Shown here: one piece after another, positions 26,215-33,314 of the stretch
Position numbering within the stretch: the first letter of the stretch is position 1
Layout: each line of letters opens with the position of its first letter
Origin: Clostridia bacterium
GTDB lineage: Bacteria; Bacillota; Clostridia; Oscillospirales; Acutalibacteraceae
DNA: 38,837 bases
NCBI GenBank assembly: GCA_017439585.1
Contig: JAFSIV010000011.1
Coordinates: 1-38,837 of the forward strand
Reading direction: 5' to 3'
Notes under the pieces: model-generated
Told to the model about the DNA's origin: nothing
Databases searched by the model: none
The model's input: only the letters and a program-made list of their open reading frames with translations
Position numbers and translations under genes: made by a program

Positions 26215-28122
26215 TCAATATTCCTTAAAAATAAGTTTCCTGTTTTCAACAAAAGCGTACTCGCCTTTTTCTAATGGTTTAAATTCACCATCCAAAAACT
26301 CATAAGTTTTTGGTGAAATAAATTTATCAGTTTTGCCTATAACAGCATTTCCGTTTTTAAGCGGAACAATTATATATAACTTGCAGTCATCATAATCATT
26401 TAAGGTTATTTCGGTTTTATCCTCAATTTTTAAAATTTGAATAGTTTTTGAGAAATAATCATAAACCGCAAATTCTTCGCCATCAAGTCCCTCAATATCG
26501 CTCGGCGAAATCGTTCCCGAAACCGAAAGGTTATCTTTATTCAAATTAAATGCTTCTAATATTCCGCAACCGTTTGCAATATTCTGAATTTTAAATATTT
26601 TTTGATTGCAAGTAGGGTCTTCCAATAAACAGTCCTTGGTTGGAACACCGATACTGTCGCACATAAGGATTTTACCGTCTGCAAAAGTGAGCGGCTCTAA
26701 AATTTCCTTGCGGCTTCTATTACTTGTATCACTAACATAAATCGGTCCGCCGCTTATTGCTCTTAAAAGACTGTTTTTCATGCCCTGAGAATCATCAGTC
26801 CACCACATATCCCAATCAGGATAATAAAACTGACCTTGTACCAAGGTATTATAAGCACATTGAGTTATATGCTTAACAAACCATCCGCGGTCCTCGGGCT
26901 TGAAATCATCACTGCATCTTGAAATAGGACTAAGCGTTCTATTCCACATATCCTCGCTCGCCATTCCCATGCAGTTAATCATTTGGCTTTCAAAATGCTC
27001 TTTAACCGAAGCTTCCATAGCATTGTGGAACTGCCTTGAAGCAGAGCCAACCGAGGCTAGCTTTTTATAAAATCTTCGAGTCATACTCTGGTTATCTATT
27101 TTAACGAACTCTGCCCCGCAGTCCTTTAAATGATCGTGAAAAGCGTTATAAAATTTATAAGCCTTTTCTTCTTCAAAGGACGGAATATAAATTCCGCTTT
27201 CGGTTTTTATAAGCAAATCTTTATGCTCTTTAAAAATCTCGCCGTTTTCATCAATACCTGCCCAATACCCAGTCGTCGGGTGCCACATACCAACCGAAAT
27301 TCCGTATTCATTCATTTTATGTATGCAGGTTTTTAAACCGTTTGGGAAACGCCTCGGGTCTGCTTTAAAGGAATAAAGCTTAGACGAATGCATAAGTTTA
27401 AACATTTCCTCGCGGGTTTCGTAAGGGGCATCATAAAATTGCCTAACCTCAGCCCACATATCGTCAAGAATAGCCCATTTAACAGGGATTTCTTTTTCCT
27501 TAAATTCCTCGCATTTGGAAAGTAAATCCTCTTCGCTAACCCGAATCTGAAATGCATCCCAACTGCACCAACCGAGATATCTAAAAATTTCAGGATATTC
27601 CCTATCCTTGCGAAGCTTACAATTATTTCCTAAAAGCTTTACTGCAACCGAAACACATTTCTCAACTAACTCATAAGGGTTATCCCCCTCAGCAAAAACA
27701 AAGGAAAGCGCTTTAACCTTTTTAAGACCGTCAACCCAGCTATAAAGCCTAGCCTCTAATATGCCATTTTCGTTTCCTTCAAGGGTACATTTATAATCCT
27801 TGGAAACAACCGGCAATATAACCCCATAACTTCCGCTTGAATTTTGATAAAACAAGCATTGCGTGTTATTTGGAACATTCGAAATTTCAGTTCCAAACTC
27901 AGGAACACACCAAAATTCTATTTTTCTGAAATACGACATCCATTTAGTTACATTCAAATCCTCAATTTGAATTACCGCTCCAAGCTCGCTATCAATATTT
28001 TCTTCAATTTCGCCATCAAAATATACCGCAGATACACCGTCAACCGAGTCCATTCTATAAAAATTTGAAGATGAAAATTCCTCTTCCTTTGCCGAACGAA
28101 TATAAGCTTTCCTAATATTCAC
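26215..28122 (-). CDS. GH36 raffinose-synthase/Sip1-type glycosidase
   Basis: Protein of 635 residues resembling plant raffinose synthase and alkaline alpha-galactosidases. Visible motifs are GWCSWDAF, WAILDDMW, and FVKIDNQS with nucleophile D343; the acid/base is in SRCSDD (D405 or D406). It is a different GH36 branch from its neighbour and could hydrolyse or transfer galactose. The start is GTG at 28122, chosen because GAGGTG lies 6 nt upstream; a GTG three codons earlier falls inside that site. It is the first gene of the glycosidase operon and has a leader of roughly 175 nt. Confidence 0.88.
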   Translation of the reverse strand: MNIRKAYIRSAKEEEFSSSNFYRMDSVDGVSAVYFDGEIEENIDSELGAVIQIEDLNVTKWMSYFRKIEFWCVPEFGTEISNVPNNTQCLFYQNSSGSYGVILPVVSKDYKCTLEGNENGILEARLYSWVDGLKKVKALSFVFAEGDNPYELVEKCVSVAVKLLGNNCKLRKDREYPEIFRYLGWCSWDAFQIRVSEEDLLSKCEEFKEKEIPVKWAILDDMWAEVRQFYDAPYETREEMFKLMHSSKLYSFKADPRRFPNGLKTCIHKMNEYGISVGMWHPTTGYWAGIDENGEIFKEHKDLLIKTESGIYIPSFEEEKAYKFYNAFHDHLKDCGAEFVKIDNQSMTRRFYKKLASVGSASRQFHNAMEASVKEHFESQMINCMGMASEDMWNRTLSPISRCSDDFKPEDRGWFVKHITQCAYNTLVQGQFYYPDWDMWWTDDSQGMKNSLLRAISGGPIYVSDTSNRSRKEILEPLTFADGKILMCDSIGVPTKDCLLEDPTCNQKIFKIQNIANGCGILEAFNLNKDNLSVSGTISPSDIEGLDGEEFAVYDYFSKTIQILKIEDKTEITLNDYDDCKLYIIVPLKNGNAVIGKTDKFISPKTYEFLDGEFKPLEKGEYAFVENRKLIFKEY

Positions 28123-28296
28123 AAAAATCACCTCTGAGCCTATTCAGAAAATCAACAAAAATATGTTATATTTTAATGATTTACAACCTTTCCACCGAAA
28201 CAAACAAGAAAAAGGCAAAAAATCACTTATTTCCCCATAAAACATAGCTAAAAATCGTTACATTTCAAGCAATGAAACAAAAATACAACAAACTAC

Positions 28297-28318
28297 TTTG
28301 TTGATATTATACAACAAA
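28297..28318. promoter_or_regulatory. Candidate operator over the glycosidase promoter
   Basis: A perfect inverted repeat, arms TTTGTTG and CAACAAA with an 8-bp spacer, covers the -10 box of the glycosidase operon. ACAACAAAC also occurs as a direct repeat at 28285-28293 and 28311-28319, 26 bp apart. Direct repeats suit the AraC-type regulator encoded next door, while the palindrome suits a dimeric repressor. Which protein binds is unknown. Confidence 0.5.
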
Positions 28319-28334
28319 CGCTTCAAACTGTAAA
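28306..28334 (-). promoter_or_regulatory. Promoter of the glycosidase operon
   Basis: Minus-strand -35 TTTACA (28329-28334), 17-nt spacer, -10 TATAAT (28306-28311). It is about 180 nt upstream of the first glycosidase start codon and diverges from the AraC-type gene promoter. Confidence 0.75.
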
Positions 28335-28364
28335 TGTATTTTTGCGAATATATATATGGATTTT

Positions 28365-28393
28365 TTGGACAAAAAATGATACCATCATATTAT
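28365..28393 (+). promoter_or_regulatory. Promoter of the AraC-family gene
   Basis: Plus-strand -35 TTGGAC (28365-28370), 17-nt spacer, -10 TATTAT (28388-28393), followed by AGAGGA and the ATG at 28424. It is a moderate match to sigma-A consensus. Confidence 0.6.
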
Positions 28394-28423
28394 AAAATTT
28401 CTTGCAAAAAAGAGGAAAATTAT

Positions 28424-29233
28424 ATGAGAACAATTAAAAACGATTACATTCTTCCAAGCAAAAACAATTCCCCTATTCTGCATATAAACACCTGTGGATT
28501 ACAATCTTTTGACGATTCTTTAACCGTTATTAGAGAAAACGGCTCAAAAGATTTTCATTTGCTTTATATTAAAAGCGGTTACTGTACCGTTCATTTTAAA
28601 TCAGAGATCAGGAAGCTCAGAGCGGGTGAATTTGTGTTTTATTTCCCAAACACAAAGCAAAAATATATATTCCCTTCCTCCCGTTCTGAAAGCTATTTCC
28701 TCCATTTTGGCGGTAGTTCAGTCGAAAAAATTTTAACCGCATTAGATTTAAAAGAGGGTTTTCATAAATGCAATCAATTCTTTCATTTATATGAAAAGTT
28801 TGACAGTTTAATTGTTTCAAGCAACAAATCTTTGCCTCGTTTTTCAGTGCATTCAATCTCTTTGCTATTGGATATTTTATATTTAGTTTCAGAGAAAAAA
28901 TCTGATTATGATATTTCAAATATTAATAATTTAATAAACTATATTACTGCAAACCACGATAAGCTAATTGATTTTGAAAGTATCGCCAAAGAGTGCGGTC
29001 AAAGTCTTCATAAAATGATTATTTCCTTTAAAAATCAAACCGGTATGACACCTAAACAATTTCAAGAAAAAACGCGCATAAAAATCGCCAAAGATTACTT
29101 AGTTAGTTCAAATATAAATATATCTAAAATTTCAAAACTAGTGGGATATGAGGACCAACTTTATTTCAGCCGAGTTTTTAAAAGGCATACGGGTCTTTCC
29201 CCTAAAAACTATCGAACAAATCATTCTTCTTAA
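28424..29233 (+). CDS. AraC-family transcriptional regulator
   Basis: Regulator of 269 residues with an N-terminal cupin-like sensor domain (about 20-120, including RAGEFVFYFPN) and a C-terminal double helix-turn-helix. The latter includes FESIAKECGQS and the family signature VGYEDQLYFSRVFKRHTGLSPKNYR. It is divergent from the glycosidase operon and most likely activates it in response to an alpha-galactoside or trehalose-type sugar. The ATG at 28424 follows AGAGGA. An upstream in-frame start at 28334 is rejected because it would begin before the promoter's -10. Confidence 0.9.
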   Translation: MRTIKNDYILPSKNNSPILHINTCGLQSFDDSLTVIRENGSKDFHLLYIKSGYCTVHFKSEIRKLRAGEFVFYFPNTKQKYIFPSSRSESYFLHFGGSSVEKILTALDLKEGFHKCNQFFHLYEKFDSLIVSSNKSLPRFSVHSISLLLDILYLVSEKKSDYDISNINNLINYITANHDKLIDFESIAKECGQSLHKMIISFKNQTGMTPKQFQEKTRIKIAKDYLVSSNINISKISKLVGYEDQLYFSRVFKRHTGLSPKNYRTNHSS

Positions 29234-29235
29234 CA

Positions 29236-29276
29236 AAAAAAGACTGTTTCGCATTAAAAGCAAAACAGTCTTTTTT
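29236..29276. terminator. Bidirectional terminator between AraC-type gene and lipoprotein gene
   Basis: Arms AAAAAAGACTGTTTCGC and GCAAAACAGTCTTTTTT pair over 17 positions with one mismatch and a 7-nt loop. A-runs on one side and T-runs on the other let it serve both convergent genes. Confidence 0.9.
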
Positions 29277-29277
29277 A

Positions 29278-30801
29278 TTAGTTCAAAGGATAAGTGGGAT
29301 ATGTTGTATTTTTATCAGGCAATTTGCTTGAAATTTCAGAAGCCTTGGGATTATAGGGCAAAGGAATAGTAACATTTTGGTTCCAGAAAACAATAACCTG
29401 ACGCACCGCACTACTATTTGCAATCCACTTATTTGCACTATTCATTCCCATTCGTTTTTCATCAATATGGGAAATTGGCAATAGCGCATAGGTTGGATTT
29501 ACCAACTTATATAATTCAAGCAAATCATTTTGTCCGTGATGAGCTAATTGAAGAATATCACTCTTTAAATAACTGCCGAAGTTTTTAGTAACAAAATTAG
29601 CGCTCTTAGTATAGGCATCTCCCGTTATGAGCATACTTTGACCGCCTATATTAATTTTAAAAATTAAAGAGGTATCATTAAAATCTCCAACACTGCCTTT
29701 TTCTAACGAGCTTGGATAAAGGTCCTCATAGGAAAAAAGCATTTCAATAACTGAATTTTTAATATAATATTTCTCGCCCGAATGAGGTCTTATAACGGCT
29801 GCGTCGGAATAATAATCACTAATACATCTCTTAAATGTCGGATATGAGTAATAATCCTTATCATACATAAACTTTGCTTTTAAAAGTATCGCCTCATCCG
29901 GCGGGAAATTATAATAAAAGCTTTTTATAATAACCTTATCATGAAAATCCTTTGAAAAAGCATTAAAAACGCCTATATGGTCATCATGGCAATGGGTGAA
30001 TATCCAAGCGGAAATAACCGGTTTTTCAGTGCCTTTTGGCGATTGCTCTTTAAGTATTTTAAGAAACTTATTAGAATCAACCGAATTGTAATCACCGCCA
30101 CCGCCATCAATTATAATAAAGCTACCGTCCGAAAGTCTTATAACAAAGCCCATACCGGAATATATAGGTTTATTTTCATTTTTCACGCCGGTAAACAAGC
30201 TTTGTATTTTCTTGTCGGTATATTTATTATCCTGCTTTCTGGGATATAAATCTCCAAGCGGCTCAGAAACAACCTTTAATGCTTTGTTTCCCGAAGTAAA
30301 AGAAAGCGAAACAAAGGTTGTTTTATTTATAAGAGTTGTAAAATAATTTGAACCTATCTGGTTTTGGTCATATTTTGTATATCCTGCTTTAAGCAAATTG
30401 CTTAAATAATCGTTATAATCTTTTAAACTTGCATATTGAACCATTTTGATATACCGTCCGTCTTGCTCAAATGCTCTGACATATTCTAAATTAAGATTGT
30501 AATTTGGAAGCTCGTGCTTTTCAAGCGGTATCGAGGTATCAGTTTCTAAATAATCATCACCGCTCGCCTCACTCGAATCTTTATCGTTTTTACCGGGTTT
30601 TGAATTACTGTTTGTGTTAGTAGAATTCGATTCAGAATTTCCATTTTTATCAGAATTTCCCTCATTATTGCCACCATCTGAAACATTAACACCTGCGTAT
30701 TGACCGTCTCCGCTTCCGGTTTGAAATTCAACTTCTTCGCAAGCCGAGAAAACGCCAACCATTAAGATTACTGCCAAAATCAAGGCAACCGCTTTTTTCA
30801 T
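29278..30801 (-). CDS. Lipoprotein with metallo-beta-lactamase fold
   Basis: Exported lipoprotein of 507 residues. The signal peptide ends in the lipobox VFSAC with C21. A Ser/Asn/Gly/Asp-rich linker covers about 30-85, a separate domain about 95-190, and a ComEC-like metallo-beta-lactamase domain about 200-507. Metal ligands are H270, H272, D274 and H275 in THCHDDH, with later ITGDAY and LAHHGQ. The substrate is unknown; related domains hydrolyse nucleic acids or phosphoesters. The gene is monocistronic, has an AGAAGGAGTG ribosome binding site, and a Rex-like palindrome lies upstream of its promoter. Confidence 0.85.
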   Translation of the reverse strand: MKKAVALILAVILMVGVFSACEEVEFQTGSGDGQYAGVNVSDGGNNEGNSDKNGNSESNSTNTNSNSKPGKNDKDSSEASGDDYLETDTSIPLEKHELPNYNLNLEYVRAFEQDGRYIKMVQYASLKDYNDYLSNLLKAGYTKYDQNQIGSNYFTTLINKTTFVSLSFTSGNKALKVVSEPLGDLYPRKQDNKYTDKKIQSLFTGVKNENKPIYSGMGFVIRLSDGSFIIIDGGGGDYNSVDSNKFLKILKEQSPKGTEKPVISAWIFTHCHDDHIGVFNAFSKDFHDKVIIKSFYYNFPPDEAILLKAKFMYDKDYYSYPTFKRCISDYYSDAAVIRPHSGEKYYIKNSVIEMLFSYEDLYPSSLEKGSVGDFNDTSLIFKINIGGQSMLITGDAYTKSANFVTKNFGSYLKSDILQLAHHGQNDLLELYKLVNPTYALLPISHIDEKRMGMNSANKWIANSSAVRQVIVFWNQNVTIPLPYNPKASEISSKLPDKNTTYPTYPLN

Positions 30802-30851
30802 TTACTGAACACTCCTTCTAAATTAAAATCACACCAACAATATAAGCTACT

Positions 30852-30876
30852 CATAAAATCTTATCGTGATTTTATG
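30852..30876. other. Hairpin in the lipoprotein gene leader
   Basis: Arms CATAAAATC and GATTTTATG (9 bp) lie between the promoter and the start codon of the metallo-beta-lactamase lipoprotein. It has no T-run, so it is not a standard terminator. It may affect mRNA stability. Confidence 0.45.
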
Positions 30877-30895
30877 CAAAACTAAATACTTTTAA

Positions 30896-30924
30896 ATTAT
30901 ACACAAGCTCTAAACCGTATGCAA
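30896..30924 (-). promoter_or_regulatory. Promoter of the metallo-beta-lactamase lipoprotein gene
   Basis: Minus-strand -35 TTGCAT (30919-30924), 17-nt spacer, -10 TATAAT (30896-30901), about 95 nt upstream of the start codon. Confidence 0.72.
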
Positions 30925-30930
30925 GTATTT

Positions 30931-30950
30931 TTTGTGAACTTTTTCACAAA
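30931..30950. promoter_or_regulatory. Rex-like (or CRP/FNR-like) palindromic operator
   Basis: The 20-bp palindrome has arms TTTGTGAA and TTCACAAA with a 4-bp centre. It contains the Rex consensus TTGTGAAnnnnTTCACAA exactly and also fits TGTGAn6TCACA. It lies 6 bp upstream of the -35 box. Rex senses NADH/NAD ratio and is common in anaerobic Clostridia, so redox control of the lipoprotein gene is a reasonable inference. The upstream position is unusual for simple repression. Confidence 0.6.
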
Positions 30951-30962
30951 TAGTTTAAAAAA

Positions 30963-31001
30963 ATAAAAATAAGACCCAACCTCAAAAGGTAAAGTCTTAT
31001 T
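30963..31001 (-). terminator. Terminator downstream of the tRNA-Arg repeat region
   Basis: Arms AATAAGAC and GTCTTATT (30968-30975 with 30994-31001) plus an inner ACCT/AGGT pair are followed on the minus strand by a T-rich run. It probably stops transcripts coming from the tRNA-Arg side before they reach the lipoprotein promoter. Confidence 0.7.
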
Positions 31002-31020
31002 ATAACGCGCCTCACCCTCG

Positions 31021-31113
31021 CAGAGTTCGAATCTTCTATACATCTTAAAAGATTATAAAAAAATAGAGACCTGATATTTCTATCAAGCCTCTACTTGGCG
31101 CGCTGAAGAAGAT
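31021..31113. repeat. Direct repeat copy 1 (tRNA-Arg 3' end plus terminator)
   Basis: These 93 bp are identical to 31231-31323, exactly 210 bp away. The copy holds the last 18 nt of the tRNA-Arg gene with its encoded CCA, the downstream terminator hairpin (31064-31093), and an inverted 15-nt piece of the tRNA T-arm, GAGTTCGAATCTTCT at 31024-31038. Past 31113 it diverges from the tRNA, so this is a fragment, not a gene. Confidence 0.9.
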
Positions 31114-31230
31114 GCACCCACTTCGTGTGTGCCATACTCGGCGACCGTTCGTTAAACGAACAGTACCCGCCTCATATTTCGTCGCTAAAAACAGTACACT
31201 GTACTGTTTTCTTCACGCTCCTCGCCCTCT
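31114..31230. other. Hairpin-rich DNA between the two repeat copies
   Basis: Three successive hairpins lie here: GCACCCAC/GTGTGTGC (31114-31132, one mismatch), GTTCGTTAAACGAAC (31147-31161), and arms AAAACAGTAC/GTACTGTTTT (31188-31210). No reading frame is evident. The last 10-20 bp resemble the sequence just before copy 1, so the whole unit may be a diverged tandem duplication. Confidence 0.6.
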
Positions 31231-31323
31231 CAGAGTTCGAATCTTCTATACATCTTAAAAGATTATAAAAAAATAGAGACCTGATATTTCTATCAAGCCT
31301 CTACTTGGCGCGCTGAAGAAGAT
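31231..31323. repeat. Direct repeat copy 2 (overlaps the intact tRNA-Arg)
   Basis: Identical to 31021-31113. This copy runs into the intact tRNA-Arg gene. The inverted T-arm piece at 31234-31248 is the reverse complement of 31317-31331 within the tRNA, so the terminator is bracketed by a 15-bp inverted repeat. Confidence 0.9.
31267..31303 (-). terminator. Terminator of tRNA-Arg
   Basis: A 13-bp stem with two G-T pairs (31274-31286 with 31291-31303) and a 4-nt loop is followed on the minus strand by seven T. It sits 3 nt after the CCA end of the tRNA. An identical copy lies at 31057-31093. Confidence 0.9.
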
Positions 31324-31382
31324 TCGAACTCCCGACCTTCTGGTCCGTAGCCAGACGCTCTATCCAGCTGAGCTATCAGCGC
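31306..31382 (-). tRNA. tRNA-Arg (anticodon ACG)
   Basis: A 77-nt cloverleaf is clear on the minus strand: acceptor GCGCTGA/TCAGCGC, D-arm TAGCTCAGCTGGATAGAG, anticodon loop CTACGGA giving ACG (read as ICG after editing), T-loop TTCGAAT, and an encoded CCA. It decodes CGU/CGC/CGA. Confidence 0.97.
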
Positions 31383-31495
31383 AAAGACGATTTTTTAAAA
31401 CCGCCATAGTATAATATCACATTTTTATAACAAAATCAAGTAAAATTTTCAAAAAATTTCAATTATGTATAAAAAAGTTTAAAATTGTCTGTTTT

Positions 31496-32272
31496 TCAGC
31501 CTGTTTTAAGTTTTAATCTCAATTTATCACTTATCATTGCAATAAATTCGCTATTAGTAGGCTTGCCTCTATCATTTTGAATTGTATATCCAAAATAGGA
31601 ATTAAGAACATCTATATCTCCCCTATCCCAAGCAACCTCAATAGCATGACGGATAGCTCGTTCTACCCTTGAAGCTGTGGTTGAATGAGTTTTAGCTACT
31701 GTCGGGTATAAAAGCTTGGTAACAGAATTCACGATTTCGCTATTTTTCACCGAAAGAATAATAGCCTCCCTCAAATAATGATATCCTTTTATATGAGCAG
31801 GCACACCGATTTGATGAATAATCTCGGTAACCATAAGCTCTAATTGAGGATCGGTAACAACATTATTCTTTAAAACCAAAGGCTCTTTCTCATTTTTCCA
31901 GCCCGAAAGCTGAATAATTCTTTGCGCAATAGTATTAATATCAAATGGCTTTAAAAAATAATAATCCGCACCTGCCTCTAAGGTTTCCTTTTCAAGTCGA
32001 CTGTTATCAAAGCTAGACATCGCCATAACCATTGGTCTATCCTTAGCATTGATATTTTTTAAATTTGCTAATACTCCCAAAATGTCAATATTTGGCATAA
32101 ATACATCTGCTAAAACCACATCAGGCTTCTCATTTTTGATACTTTCGATTAACGCCTTTCCGTCCTTTTCACAAAGTGAAACTTGCATACCATAAGCCTT
32201 AAAAGCCTTTGCACAGCTTTGTCCGAGCTCGGTCGAGTTATCTGCAATTATGATTTTTAGCTTTTTTTCCAT
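31496..32272 (-). CDS. spo0A: Sporulation master regulator Spo0A
   Basis: Response regulator of 258 residues. The receiver domain covers about 1-120 with acidic residue D11, phospho-acceptor D56 (VVLADVFMP) and FLKPF. The Spo0A-specific DNA-binding domain covers about 145-258, including [37 protein letters not shown] and KPTNSEFIA. It commits the cell to sporulation and activates spoIIA among other targets. AGGAGG precedes the ATG. It stands alone between two tRNA genes. A possible promoter TTGCAA-17-TAATAT lies just upstream but is weak. Confidence 0.97.
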   Translation of the reverse strand: MEKKLKIIIADNSTELGQSCAKAFKAYGMQVSLCEKDGKALIESIKNEKPDVVLADVFMPNIDILGVLANLKNINAKDRPMVMAMSSFDNSRLEKETLEAGADYYFLKPFDINTIAQRIIQLSGWKNEKEPLVLKNNVVTDPQLELMVTEIIHQIGVPAHIKGYHYLREAIILSVKNSEIVNSVTKLLYPTVAKTHSTTASRVERAIRHAIEVAWDRGDIDVLNSYFGYTIQNDRGKPTNSEFIAMISDKLRLKLKTG

Positions 32273-32466
32273 AAAACTACCTCCTGTATTTTTGTTTTAC
32301 ATATATTACCATAATTTACATATAATTGCAAGTGTTTTACCAAAAAAAGTGTATTTTATTGGTATTTTATTGGTTTTTTACAATTTATTTTGTTTTTCGA
32401 CATATAAAAAACCAAAATTTTTGTGTTTTTCTACAAACTATTTTTCCCGAAAAAAGCAATTAAATC

Positions 32467-32494
32467 TTGACTTTTAACCCTCTTATGTTATAAT
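32467..32494 (+). promoter_or_regulatory. Promoter reading toward tRNA-Leu
   Basis: Plus-strand -35 TTGACT (32467-32472), 16-nt spacer, -10 TATAAT (32489-32494). The predicted start near 32501 is 40 nt before a tRNA-Leu 5' fragment and 245 nt before the intact tRNA-Leu. It probably was, or is, the tRNA promoter. The stretch 32273-32466 is AT-rich with no gene that I can see. Confidence 0.7.
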
Positions 32495-32541
32495 ATTCTC
32501 TGTACTTCTCTACTTTTTACTATTACTTATTATCTCCATTT

Positions 32542-32563
32542 GCACCTGTGGCGGAACTGGCAG
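32542..32563 (+). pseudogene. 5' fragment of tRNA-Leu
   Basis: These 22 nt are identical to the first 22 nt of the intact tRNA-Leu at 32746-32767, 204 bp downstream. The preceding T and a loosely similar TTTTTACTATTAC-type upstream stretch are also shared. The remainder of the tRNA is missing and is replaced by a structured element. Confidence 0.85.
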
Positions 32564-32704
32564 CTTTTGTTTTGAGCGCTGCCGGTGGCAGATGCAGCGA
32601 TAAACAAAAGGCGCAGCGGTCGAAATTTATAGGCGACTTTGAGCCTAGATAAATTTCGGGCACCGCAAGAGTCTCGCGTTGCGCGGCTGCCTTTTATCTT
32701 TTTT
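32559..32704 (+). ncRNA. Structured multi-hairpin element, candidate small RNA or mobile repeat
   Basis: GGCAGC (32559-32564) can close with GCTGCC (32686-32691) around three stems. One is CTTTTGTTT/AAACAAAAG (32564-32572 with 32602-32610) with inner CGCTGC/GCAGCG. The second is CGAAATTTAT/ATAAATTTCG (32621-32658) with inner AGGC/GCCT. The third is CCGCAA/TTGCGCGG (32663-32686). A T-rich run follows (32692-32704), as after a terminator. It is more GC-rich than its surroundings and has no convincing ORF. It could be a transcribed RNA from the promoter at 32467 or a non-autonomous repeat inserted beside the tRNA. Confidence 0.5.
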
Positions 32705-32745
32705 AAATACTTCTTCACTTTTCACTATTACTATTGCTTTAATAT

Positions 32746-32832
32746 GCACCTGTGGCGGAACTGGCAGACGCGCACGGTTCAGGTCCGTGTGAAAGAGATT
32801 TCATGCAGGTTCGATTCCTGTCAGGTGCACCA
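32746..32832 (+). tRNA. tRNA-Leu (anticodon CAG)
   Basis: An 87-nt class II tRNA: acceptor GCACCTG/CAGGTGC, D-arm GGCGGAACTGGCAGACGC, anticodon loop TTCAGGT giving CAG, a long variable arm, T-loop TTCGATT and an encoded CCA. It decodes CUG. Its 3' end faces the AT-rich accessory region. Confidence 0.97.
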
Positions 32833-32834
32833 AC

Positions 32835-32876
32835 AAAAGACCTATTTAGCTTATTAAACTAAATAGGTCTTTTTAA
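32835..32876 (+). terminator. Terminator of tRNA-Leu
   Basis: A 15-bp stem AAAAGACCTATTTAG/CTAAATAGGTCTTTT (32835-32849 with 32859-32873) has a 9-nt loop and a T-rich tail, starting 2 nt after the CCA end. Confidence 0.92.
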
Positions 32877-32919
32877 TTATGTTTGTCTTTCAACAAAATA
32901 TATCCCTAATAAACATAAC

Positions 32920-33297
32920 CTATCTAAATTCACCAGGAAATTTATTTTTTATTTTATCATAAAATCTGAATAATTGCTCAATATTAAATCTTTCAGCTTT
33001 ATCACCGTTAATATCGCTTTCAATGGATTTACTGGTCGTATCACAAATATCTTTTTTAATAATTCCATCGCCCTTTTGATACATACCAAACTCTTTTGTG
33101 ATTACCTCTTTCCTCCAACCATTTTGGGTTATATAAAAAATTTTGTCTGTATCACGGTCTCCATTACCGCCCCAAATACTTTGTGATTCTAATTCAATAG
33201 AAAACACATAGATTTTATCTTTTCCTTTTTCGCATAATTCTTCAAAATGATTCATACACGCTTTACATAATTTTTCTAATTCATAAGCAAATTTCAT
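32920..33297 (-). CDS. Hypothetical protein, second gene of a two-gene cassette
   Basis: Protein of 125 residues that I do not recognise. It is soluble, has no signal peptide or membrane segment, is rich in Lys/Glu/Asp, and has an N-terminal helix with two cysteines (CKAC). It starts 17 nt after the gene at 33315-33992 with a clean AGGAGTG site, so the two are co-transcribed. Being small, following a possible ADP-ribosyltransferase-like protein, and sitting in accessory DNA, it could be an antitoxin or accessory subunit. This is conjecture. Confidence 0.6.
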   Translation of the reverse strand: MKFAYELEKLCKACMNHFEELCEKGKDKIYVFSIELESQSIWGGNGDRDTDKIFYITQNGWRKEVITKEFGMYQKGDGIIKKDICDTTSKSIESDINGDKAERFNIEQLFRFYDKIKNKFPGEFR

Positions 33298-33314
33298 TAA
33301 AACACTCCTGATTT

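Noticed and set aside
28315-28330. CcpA cre box near the glycosidase promoter (TTGAAGCGTTTGTT)
   Set aside because: Only the central CG and a few flanking bases fit the cre consensus; the right half does not match.
31021-31113. Second tRNA-Arg gene in repeat copy 1
   Set aside because: Only the last 18 nt of the tRNA are present; the anticodon and D arms are absent.
32530-32718. 62-residue minus-strand ORF opposite the structured element
   Set aside because: It lies over strong palindromes and a tRNA fragment, and its composition follows the repeat. It is not a believable protein.
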